Positions 55,139-64,000 of a stretch of 64,000 bases of DNA are shown here, piece by piece. Below the pieces are notes generated by a model, which was given only the letters and a program-made list of their open reading frames with translations, was not told where the DNA came from and did no database searches. The position numbers and the translations under genes were made by a program. Source of the stretch: Terebella lapidaria (lineage: Eukaryota; Annelida; Polychaeta; Terebellida; Terebellidae); NCBI GenBank assembly GCA_949152475.1, contig OX424568.1, positions 20,063,667 to 20,127,666 on the forward strand. The letters are read 5' to 3'. The stretch's first letter is position 1, and each line of letters opens with the position of its first letter.

Positions 55139-56650
55139 ATGGCAGCTACAAAGGCGATGAACCTATACATCACTACGTGTCGTTATGTGATACAATCAAA
55201 CCCATACGATCCAGAAACCTGGTCGGAACTGTACCGATATTTGCCGTATTTGCGCCAATCGCTCTCATGTTGTGTTTGTGCTCAATATTTGCATATTCCT
55301 ATGGGCCCTGTGGATAGCCCCTGCCAACATCACGTGTGTCAGGGATGCATTGGCGGGAAGATGCGACTGAAACCAACGTGTGCATGGTGTAATAACTATG
55401 CGGAATTCGTGGAAAACCCAATTTTACGGACCGTTATACAGTGCGTCAAGAAATTATGTGAATATTTGGCATCTTCGGGAATCGCTGTCAACTTGTCAAA
55501 TACGAATAATGGGGGAAATGCGACTTTAATGACGGCCATTCAAGACGGATTGGACATAAAAGACGACTGTAACACTTTTACTGCCGGGCATTTGGGACCT
55601 TTCCCGCCTACTTTGCATAAAGTTGTGTCAAGGCGCGGTTCGAAGGAAGAAACAAACAGACAGTTTGAGCGGCAGGTTTCGATCTCAGATAAGGCGGAGA
55701 AAGGTGAAGGTCACCAAACGGGGATCATTTCTTCAACCAATTGCGAAGTTTTTGGTGAGGGCCAAGAAACGGTGGAAACGGGAGAAAACGGCTCAACTCC
55801 TGAAGATAGACCAGAATGCATTCCAAGATTGGAGAAAGAACCGGTGCAGGCGAAGCCTGATGTCAAAAGACGTAAGCGCAAACGTTCAGGAAAGTTGAAA
55901 TGTAACGAGTTGCCCATGCTGAAAAGTGAAAATGATGTCAAGAAGGAACAAGATTGTGACAGCACCATGCCAGATATACAGAATGATGGTAGGTCAGTCC
56001 ATGAGCTGTACGAGACTGTCGCCTCAGAGCATGATTACAATAAAGATGCAAGTGTGGACAATAAACAAAATTCCATTCCGAAAGTGAGAATACGCAAAGT
56101 CGAAGGTGACCATGAAAGTTTAGTGCGGAAAACGCGGACTGTTCCCGACCCGGTTCTCCCTTGTGTCTTGGGCCCACTGAGCGACACGACAGACTCTGTA
56201 ACAAACGGCAGCTTGATCATCGATGACTCAGATCACAGTCCACTGAACGATTCCATGAACGTCAACAATAATTCCCAGGTGAAAGACAATTTCTACAACT
56301 CCAGCACCGAGAAAACATCTCGGAACCGGCTATCTCTCAACAAAAAGAAACATATCGGCTGCCGGTGTGGCCTTGCGACGCCCAATCCTGGCAAACTGAC
56401 ATGCTGCGGACAAAGATGTCCTTGTTATTCGGCTTTCAAGGGATGTGTGGATTGCCGATGTCGAGGATGTAGGAATCCGAGAGGCGACACTCCTTCACCC
56501 CACTCCCTCAAAAGTCAACTTCAGGGTCAGTGCATTCAATCGCAAACACTGATCAATCTGGGAGCCAATCCCCAGATCATCTTGACACCTGTGAAAGTCG
56601 AAAGAGATGAACAGCATGAGAATAATGTGGACATGGAAGTGGACGATTAA
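55139..56650 (+). CDS. MSL2: E3 ubiquitin-protein ligase MSL2 (male-specific lethal 2 homologue)
   Basis: 503 residues from the ATG at 55139 (MAATKAMNLYITTCRYVI...), chosen because family members start close to this NLYI/ALYI segment; the frame is open 24 codons further upstream to 55067. RING-type finger: SLSCCVCAQYLHIPMGPVDS, CQHHVCQGCIGGKM and PTCAWC (about residues 42-85). The middle is acidic, Ser/Lys-rich and poorly conserved, with KRRKRKRSGK as a likely nuclear signal. The CXC domain near the end: GCRCGLATPNPGKLTCCGQR, CPCYSAFKGCVDCRCRGCRN, a zinc-binding DNA-contacting module. MSL2 is the ubiquitin ligase of the MSL complex, which with MOF acetylates H4K16. The coding region is a single exon here. 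AATAAA at 57156. Confidence 0.95.
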   Translation: MAATKAMNLYITTCRYVIQSNPYDPETWSELYRYLPYLRQSLSCCVCAQYLHIPMGPVDSPCQHHVCQGCIGGKMRLKPTCAWCNNYAEFVENPILRTVIQCVKKLCEYLASSGIAVNLSNTNNGGNATLMTAIQDGLDIKDDCNTFTAGHLGPFPPTLHKVVSRRGSKEETNRQFERQVSISDKAEKGEGHQTGIISSTNCEVFGEGQETVETGENGSTPEDRPECIPRLEKEPVQAKPDVKRRKRKRSGKLKCNELPMLKSENDVKKEQDCDSTMPDIQNDGRSVHELYETVASEHDYNKDASVDNKQNSIPKVRIRKVEGDHESLVRKTRTVPDPVLPCVLGPLSDTTDSVTNGSLIIDDSDHSPLNDSMNVNNNSQVKDNFYNSSTEKTSRNRLSLNKKKHIGCRCGLATPNPGKLTCCGQRCPCYSAFKGCVDCRCRGCRNPRGDTPSPHSLKSQLQGQCIQSQTLINLGANPQIILTPVKVERDEQHENNVDMEVDD

Positions 56651-58279
56651 ATTTGTCTGCATTTTGTTCCTTGCTTTTATATCCAGGATTGTGACGATGG
56701 TAGAATTACTACCTGTTTAGTTATTTAATGTAACTCTGCATCATGCTATTCTAGGTTTTATTATATGAACAGATATTTATGACGTCAAATTCTTATTGTT
56801 TCAACAGTTATAACAACCATCTTAAAAATGATCTATGGTACTTGTACCAGATTATATGAAAAAACATAATTATGATAAAATTCAACATTTTTTACCAACA
56901 AGTAAAAGACCATGAATGTTTTCTTTTCTTCTCAATCAATTCATCAAATTTACATCAGTGTTACGTTTTAACGCACAATGTGATCTCAAAAATGTTTATG
57001 ATATGTTTGTTACGGTGTGTTTTCACTCAGGTGAAGTAGTTAACCTGCAAAATAGAATTTGATGTTGTGTGGTGTTGATAATTGTCATCTGGTATATAAC
57101 ATCTATTGGAATCTGTACTCCAGTTTTATTATGCCATGCTGAAAATTTCCGTTGAAATAAACTTTCATCATTTGTATGTAGACACGTTCCAAGATTTGAA
57201 ATCTTTTTTTTTTGGGGCAGGTATGCCTATTTTTTTCTAGCTACGAAAATATTTGCTATAAAGTTACATTTATTATATTATCTTGATGGTTAATTGCGTA
57301 TAATTACATGTCAGAGTACATGTATGTCGGATTTATTGTTTATTTGTACTGATATATACTAGTATTTCTTGTATGTACATGTAGTGTCGTAGTATTGCCT
57401 ATGCTTTCAAAGTCCACAGTGCAATGACAGTCTTCGAATAAAAATGGTTATCTTATGTATTATAATAGATGTATACAGTTACGTCACTTACAGCCAATGC
57501 AATGGATGACTATAAATCAACAAATTGTAATCAAATGAAACTTGCCCTTACATGATTGATATACATATACATGGTATATTTCTTACTAATATCATGAAAC
57601 TAAGTATCATTTAAATGGAAATATCTGGACAGTGAATTTACTGAACATCTCAAAAAGCTATACAAACATGTATATTAAGCAAAACAATTTGCCTCGATTC
57701 AATTCTGTTGAGTTCTCATGTACAAGTAGAGCACTTGAAGATGTTTATTTATCAACTCTGTGTGCTGTCTGTGGAAATATTTTGTTGACCATTAAAACAG
57801 ATAATGCATTTTCTTGTTCTTTTTCTGGTTATTCACACGATTTCTCGTGTTACAATATGTTCTTAAAGTTGGTGTATAAATATAATAGGCACAGATCTAT
57901 ACGATGATAGGGAATGTTAACAATTTATTCCAACACACACAAAATATACTGAACAGTGTAAACATAAAGTAACTGGATTTTGCACAAAAACTGCAAATGA
58001 TCCATGTATATTTCTGATAACTATATTTGGAGAATAATACACAATATATTTACAATATAACATGTTAAGTACTCTAAATAATACATTTTAGTACTGTGTA
58101 TATGTTTTTCATAAAATATTCATTTTAGGCATGCTACTTCGTGATTCTGCAAAACTTCACGATCTAAACTACAATATACACTTTTAGACTACTCAAATTC
58201 AAGTCAATTGTCATAGCAGTAAATACATGTCGCACAAACGGAAAACTAAGGAGCCGCATTCTGTAAAGCCCAAGAAGTA
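56651..58279. other. MSL2 3' UTR and intergenic DNA
   Basis: AATAAA at 57156-57161 is the best MSL2 poly(A) signal; several ATTTA words precede it. Beyond 57200 I see no gene or repeat. Confidence 0.5.
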
Positions 58280-58463
58280 CCGTAAAAACACTAATTTTGG
58301 CAGCTATTAAATTTGGTGGTTGTGAGTCCCACATTATTTCGCGGAGATTTAATTTATTGGTTTCATAACCATATATTTCTTCACATATTTTGTGAATTTG
58401 TGTTGTTTTCCTTACTGCCAAATCCCCCAAATAAATCGTGCGCCAAAATTAGTCGTTTTACAG
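58280..58463. mobile_element. Mariner-like MITE (copy 2), TA duplication
   Basis: Ends CCGTAAAAACACTAATTTTG and, inverted, CTGTAAAACGACTAATTTTG followed by GCGCACG, flanked by TA. Same family as 53502-53681; the internal parts match in inverse orientation (AACCACCAAATTTAATAGC like AACCGCCAAATTTAATACC). Confidence 0.8.
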
Positions 58464-58690
58464 TAATTTACCTAAACAATTCAAGGCGCGAATGGTACAT
58501 ATCAACTGAAAACATCAAACACACAAATATTTCGTAGTCTTCATATAAGCTGATATAAATCAGTGACATTGTTTTCTATTATATTGTATATATGCACGAA
58601 ACATCACTAAAACTGAATTATAAACAATAGCCTCACTGATTCCAAGTTACAATTTGGTGAAAATGATAAAAAGTACATATACAAATATTG

Positions 58691-58815
58691 ACTTTTGGTG
58701 AGGTGAATACGTGAAAATATGTACCTCTCGCAAAAGACATATTCACCGAGCTTGCGAGGTGAATATGTCTTTGGCGAGAGGTACATATTTTCACGTATTC
58801 ACCGAAACCGAAAGT
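58691..58815. repeat. Near-perfect palindrome, arms about 58 bp
   Basis: ACTTTTGGTGAGGTGAATAC onward is mirrored by 58757-58815 with few mismatches and a loop of about 9 bp (GAGCTTGCG). GCGAGAGGTACATAT is repeated again at 59099, and GGTGAATATGTAC at 59164, so this is a fragment of a dispersed family. Confidence 0.88.
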
Positions 58816-60292
58816 TAATATTTGTTTTATTATATAATACATGTGAAAAGTTCATGCAAATACTGAAGCAATGTTTTTGTATGACGTGGATTTAATGATA
58901 TGAACATAATACATCTAAAACTATCATGTGTTGATTCGAATAAGTACTGCGCCAGTCACGCCTTCAGATTTCAGTTTGATGTCAATATTTCAGGAGCACT
59001 ATAAACAAAAGAGGAATGATTTCTGGAACAAGCTCATTCAATGCACTATATCACTGGATATGCGATATAACAAGAAAAACCATTTGAGTTGCTCTTTGGC
59101 GAGAGGTACATATATGTGATATGGACCGATCGGTGAATATCAAAAAAACTTCACCGGCTGGTCTGGTGAATATGTACTTTTATGCAGACACGTGACCTGC
59201 TTTTAACCAATGACAACGTCGGGATTCTTAGTAGCATATAATAATAATTGATATTTCTAATACGGATGTGCCATTGATTTTTGTACATTTCATTAATGGT
59301 GATAATAATAAGGTTTACAATCTTGGCTCCAGTCAAGGGAACTTCATGAATTAATTTGTTCAATGCTTTGTTTATCACGTTTACAAACATAAACACGGAA
59401 AAGAAATAAACTGTAGCGTGGATATACACAATTATTTTGCACAAGAATGTAAAATTCATGTATATTGAAACAGTAATATCAGTACTTTATCAAAGTATTG
59501 CATGCCATGTCTAGACGATACATTCAATATTTGCAGTATATTGTATACATCAAAAACTTATCACAAACCCCATCGCTCCCATTAATGTTAACACCAATTA
59601 ACAACAGTTTGACATTGAAACAGGAACAAACAATATTATTCAAAGATCTTCAGGGCAGTATACAGAGCTTTTACCAGTATTTTGTTGTGTAAATGATGGC
59701 GAAATATCAGGTGTAAAAAACAGTACATGTTGGTATGAAAAGGTATGAAATTCACTAAATGCGAATATTCTATACAAAGTACACTAGTTTCAAGGCAGAC
59801 TCAAAATTACACACGCATACTTGGGGCTATATATTGTATCACTCACACAATTCAACTATGTAAACAAAACATTCAACAAATCTTGGTTGCAGCTTTCTAT
59901 TCACCAAACAAACATATCCAACAACGTGTCGTAAAAATCTTGTTAAAGCTAGGTTTCCATGATTTTGATATCTTTATGTGACCTGATACAAACTACACAC
60001 CTTATGTACATGAGTGAGCGTTTTTCCAAGTTAACATTTGGCATCAAATATAAATTGTAAGTCAAACGTGTAATTGAAAATTTCCCTGATGCCTACATAC
60101 ACATGTATATAATATACAACCTTATCAATCTACAATATCTTCACAAACTGACAAAGACAAATATTTTGAGTAATTCCACACCCATGTAAGTAGATTTGTT
60201 TTTGTTTTTCTGATATCCCAATGAAATTTCAGCTGACGAAAACAGCTATTATCAAATTGTGACCATCGTTCGTTCAGCCCAAAAACAGGTAA
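58816..60292. other. No gene seen
   Basis: AT-rich. 59095-59175 carries partial copies of the 58691 palindrome family (GGCGAGAGGTACATAT, CACCGGCTGGTCTGGTGAAT). No exon recognised. Part may be the 3' UTR of the minus-strand gene ending at 60293. Confidence 0.4.
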
Positions 60293-60498
60293 CTAGTTAA
60301 CACCCCACTCGAAACGCTTCCACATGTTATTAAAAATATCAACATTTCTTTCCGACGCCGTCCCTACGCCATGATAGAGCTGCTCTGACTCTGCATAGTG
60401 GTAGACTGGTAGTCCGACAATGTCGCAATCGCGTGATTTTCCGCGGGGTATTCCTGGATCAGCGTGGTGTTCCGAATCCGTCTTGCTCGAATCGCCAT
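60293..60498 (-). CDS. Last coding exon of an unrecognised minus-strand gene
   Basis: On the minus strand a CCAAATTCAG acceptor precedes a 68-codon frame ending in a TAG at 60293-60295. It reads DGDSSKTDSEHHADPGIPRG ... LPVYHYAESEQLYHGVGTAS ... NVDIFNNMWKRFEWGVN. The exon is 206 nt (2 + 204), so it joins a phase-1 upstream exon. Aromatic-rich, non-repetitive composition and a clean acceptor support a real exon. Upstream exons are not recognised in 60499-64000 and may lie outside. Family not identified. Confidence 0.55.
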
Positions 60499-61780
60499 CT
60501 GAATTTGGATAAAAAGTCAATGTAGTGAATTGTGCAACATGTACTATTAGAAATGGATGTCAAAATAATGATTTGTCCTAAATTGTTCAGTACTGACCAA
60601 TTGCCAAAATGTTTATATTCAATACTGAGGATTACATGGCATGAATAAATAAAAGTGATACCGAATAAGACATACATATTCTTGTCACAGGTTGTTGGTG
60701 GGACTACCGGGTACTGAAAAAATTTCAGTTCCAACTCGGAATATTTTAATAGTGTGAAATGTAGCTAGTTTTCGTGACATGACTTTAACATGGGTTCTCT
60801 TGCAAACACATGACTTTATTGTAATTACAACATGCATATATATCACTCCATTATTAGCCAGATAACAGCAATACTCCTACAATGTGTATATATATATCTC
60901 TCTTGCACAAAATGGCATCGAATGTTCTTCAAAATAAGCTCAGACTACAGTCATGTAGGTTCAGAAGTATGACTAGAAATTACATCGAAAAAAGGACAGT
61001 TTTCCGCAGATTCGCACATTTTATATTACTCGTATATACCTGTAACATTTTGCAGGCACACGCTATACATCATGTAAATACATGTACATGTATAGCGATT
61101 TTTGAACAACAATATTGCTAACATCCAAACATTTAGGATATCGTATCAAGTTTTATACCACACCTTCAACAACAAATGATCCTGCTACATAGCGCGAAAA
61201 AGCTTTCAATAGCAACATTGAGTGAGTTTGATAGAGGGAACCTTTAAGGAAGACATAATAAAGCACATATCATATACAGATATAGGAAGACAATATCACA
61301 AAACATGCTGAATTATGTGTTGAATCATGGCACTCGCTGAAATATTAATGTCCAAAACACACACAAACTAGATTTTCTTGTAACTCATAATTGTGTATAC
61401 ATTTTAGTTCAATCTGTGACCTCGAACCAGTAATACAGGTAGTCATTCACAGCATATATGAATGCATGTAATTTTACAATTCAACAGCTCTATATGATTA
61501 TATGTACATATATGTTCAAAGAACAGCCATGCATGCAACAGAAGTATGGTCATGACAAGTACATTATATTCATTCATGACCGTATAATTATTGTTCTAGG
61601 GGAACATTTGCATGTGTGAATCAACCATGTGGCAACTCATGAAGAGATGATCTCTTTCTTTTATGGTTCATACATAGGATTGGAACTACCTTATAATATA
61701 TCGAACAAACTCTTTTACAGTGTAGAACAGCCAATTGATGCGAAGTCAATCTTCCAAAACTAAAAAGCTGTATGTATATT
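60499..61780. other. Probable intron of the minus-strand gene; nothing else seen
   Basis: AT-rich with TATATA and ACATGTACATGTA microsatellite-like words (61078-61092). No exon with convincing splice sites. Confidence 0.35.
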
Positions 61781-61792
61781 GAAAACAGGATC

Positions 61793-62464
61793 TACCATAA
61801 TTATTCAATTAGTTCGAACACTCTAATAATTCGAACACCAAAAATTATTGAAGACAATAATTTTCAAATTCACTCGTTTAGTTCGAACAGGCAAATTTAC
61901 GATCAAAATTTCGATTGAAACAACGAACGAAATCAACTTGTCAGATGTCAAAACTGACAACTCACCAGGCGGCAGCACTACGAAATGAGTAATCAGCGAT
62001 ATATTCGCCAGGTGGCAGTGTTTGCAATTACTATTATGAGGTATAGAGGTACATTATGACGGGCTCATAATGTACCTCTATGATATGAGCGGAAATATTG
62101 AAAGCGCGGACCTCAGAGTGCCAGGCGGTTTGCAAAGTTTTTCCGATTCGAGTGAGTCGATTGCCCATGCAATTTGACTAGAATTTAGTATCAGTGTGAG
62201 ATTATGAACAACAGTTACCGGGCGATTTAGCAGCTAGTTATTCAAGTTTTCTAAAAATGCTAGTTGTCTGCGGTTAACTTATCAATCGTACAGTACAAAC
62301 CATAGTTCCAACCACCATGATGAACGGTATCTGTCAACTCGCGTATGATAAATCTGGGTTTGCGTTTTTTTCCGTTTTGACGGACGATTTTATCGAGAAT
62401 CTAATAATTCGAACATTTCGAAATTTAATTATTTTTAGCTGTTCGAACTAATTGAATAAATACG
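61793..62464. mobile_element. Tigger/pogo-like MITE, TA duplication
   Basis: Left end CCATAATTATTCAATTAGTT followed by CGAACA; right end, read inward, CCGTATTTATTCAATTAGTT followed by CGAACA. TA flanks both sides. TTCGAAC words recur near both ends (AATAATTCGAACA in each arm). About 670 bp with no transposase frame. Contains the hairpin at 62043-62081. Confidence 0.8.
62043..62081. repeat. Perfect 17-bp hairpin with 5-nt loop
   Basis: ATAGAGGTACATTATGA (62043-62059), loop CGGGC, then its exact reverse complement (62065-62081), inside the Tigger-like MITE. Confidence 0.95.
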
Positions 62465-62574
62465 GTACATTGTTAGGGTGTAACTAACTATATAACCAGA
62501 AAGAAGTATTTATCCTGATTAAAAACAATAATCATTAAAGCAGAGTTAAGTGGAGTTAATGTCTATCTCTAATT

Positions 62575-62817
62575 AAAGGTGTACACTTTACCCCAGTCTA
62601 GGACTAACTACAGCTGCCACAATCCGGCGCTACACGCAGCATCCTATTGGATGACCGGTACCCATTTAATCCTGGGTGGAGATTGACAAGTAGTGACGTA
62701 CACCTTGCCTGAGGAAGTTAGCTAAATAACACAGTGATCCAGCCTGAGTCTCGAACCCATGAACTTTGCGTTACGAGACCAGCTTCTTATCCACTGAGCT
62801 ACCCACTCCACTCCATC
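62575..62817 (-). mobile_element. tRNA-derived SINE
   Basis: Minus-strand head GGGTAGCTCAGTGGATAAGA contains an A box (TAGCTCAGTGG at about 62801-62791); GGTTCGAGACT at 62758-62748 is a B box. The spacing of about 45 bp fits a pol III promoter. The head resembles tRNA-Thr with CTGGTCTCGTAA around the anticodon, but the acceptor stem does not pair and about 150 bp of non-tRNA body follows (ATGGGTACCGGTCATCC, GTAGCGCCGGATTG). A true tRNA gene is therefore unlikely. Confidence 0.75.
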
Positions 62818-64000
62818 AAAGGCATGTACCCACCTCTATAACATGTATAATAAACACAAGTGTTTACTATAGGGGTATGTATATGGCAATACTGAACACT
62901 TCAAAACCCATGTAATGTCTATCCAAATAACTTGAATGGAATTTTCCGTCTCAGTATAGTCTTGTATAGGTGACTTTGTTGTACTTGTCCGGTTGGTCTG
63001 AGGTTTGGTCCGAGTAGTTTCGACACGTCGCAGGATATTCCCGAATAGCCGTTGGTGTTTTATGTGCAAAGTAGGCCACCTGTTGAGTGCAGTAAAATAC
63101 ACAAGTGCATCCAGTGCCAGCAGAAAGTGCGGTGATTGGCGACAAAATATCTAATTTATGAAAATTAAATACTGAAACAGTGGACAAAGTGCATGCAGAT
63201 AAGACAAATAAAATTCAAAACCGATGGGATTTTTCATGCAAACCACAGATATAATTGCTTATTTATTAACAGTGTCTACTATAAATTAAGCAATCATAAA
63301 GAAAATATACCAATAGGAATATGGACACAGAATAATATGTTAAACATGACAAATTGTGAAAAGTTTACAATAATTCATTCAAAGCTATTATACTGGTACG
63401 AATAAATCAACTCCAAATTTGTGAAAATAAAATCAAACATAACTTACGTAACTATATCACATAGCGGAAGACTGCCAATACTGAAACCTTTCAAGAAAAT
63501 AACTACAGAAATTCTTGACTACAATCTGCAAAAAATACATGTCGCAACACCTCTGCCACCTCTATACGTAGTGTAATTGTTTATTGCACATGGAGTGTAC
63601 CGCTTTCGCAGTGACAAGAATTTTTTTGCATCACATTATTACGGTAGAAATATTTTCGGCCTACAAATACTACGAAATGTTGTGTCGGAGGGTCAGGAAA
63701 TAATCTTTGTAGTTACGAAACATGGTCTCATACACATGACAATACAGACAACATCCATTATTGAAATTAACAGAATATACAGTGAACTTGTATAAAACCT
63801 TACATATTTATCAACAATACTGTGATGCATACATATATGTAATGCATACACCTTTAGTATCTATTATACATTCACTATACATATACAAGTTAGATAGTAG
63901 TTCATGAATTAAGATTGGACAAATCAGTTCAAAGTTTTTGCAATAGCATTACATTGTAGTCGAACTCGAAATATACAGTCATTTTGCAACTTACCGGAAC
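62818..64000. other. No gene seen
   Basis: AT-rich DNA at the right edge. No exon or repeat recognised. Confidence 0.4.

Noticed and set aside
62735-62815. tRNA-Thr-like gene on the minus strand
   Set aside because: A and B boxes are good but the acceptor stem does not close and a SINE-type body follows, so it is called a SINE head.

Overview
This window is animal nuclear DNA: interrupted genes with GT/AG introns, AATAAA polyadenylation signals, animal-specific proteins (PCID2, ANKRD39, MSL2), and a dense mixture of animal-type mobile elements (DIRS, Penelope-like, non-LTR retrotransposons, tRNA-derived SINE, TIR transposons and MITEs). Unique DNA is AT-rich and repeats such as GTCCGTCGTC and ACATGTACATGTA are frequent. 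A marine invertebrate (amphioxus-like deuterostome or lophotrochozoan) fits, but I cannot fix the species from sequence alone.

Layout. 1-17.5 kb is a nest of mobile DNA. A non-LTR retrotransposon on the minus strand is present in two pieces, 15757-17412 (ORF1 and start of ORF2) and 1-1911 (rest of endonuclease and reverse transcriptase, running off the left edge). The two pieces join exactly in the endonuclease domain with a 2-bp TG duplication, so the 13,845 bp between them (1912-15756, termini CACAGTAAAA...TTTTACTGTG) look like one large inserted DNA transposon. That element carries a spliced SAM/SAMD3-like gene (5569-11624), which is itself broken by a 700-bp inverted-repeat element with a 9-bp target duplication, and it holds at least two further MITEs and several copies of a GTCCGTCGTC repeat family. 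17.8-20.8 kb holds a seven-exon C2H2 zinc-finger gene with a one-base deletion. 20.8-22.25 kb is a 5'-truncated Penelope-like element. 22.2-27.0 kb is a chain of different tandem repeats, two of them interrupted by insertions.

30.8-37.6 kb is an 11-exon GMC-family oxidoreductase (choline dehydrogenase-like) on the plus strand. 40.4-52.6 kb is PCID2, 15 exons and 399 codons, whose intron 7 contains a structurally complete DIRS retrotransposon (44147-50723) with 149-bp inverted repeats that are identical by eye. ANKRD39 (52853-54105, minus) ends about 250 bp from the end of PCID2 (convergent) and starts about 1 kb from MSL2 (55139-56650, plus; divergent, possibly a shared promoter). The last coding exon of an unrecognised minus-strand gene lies at 60293-60498. 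The remaining right part has small MITEs, palindromes and a SINE.

The host genes cover mRNA export/TREX-2 (PCID2), chromatin and dosage-type regulation (MSL2), a small ankyrin protein (ANKRD39) and flavin-dependent alcohol/choline oxidation (GMC). They do not form one pathway; their proximity is ordinary linkage. The most unusual points are the nested CACAG element with a SAM-gene cargo, the DIRS element in which one frame stays open for 1857 codons straight through the reverse transcriptase region, and the tandem nuclear-receptor-like half-sites carried by the repeat in the GMC first intron. All exon structures were read by eye from splice signals, frame and recalled family homology; no alignment was run.
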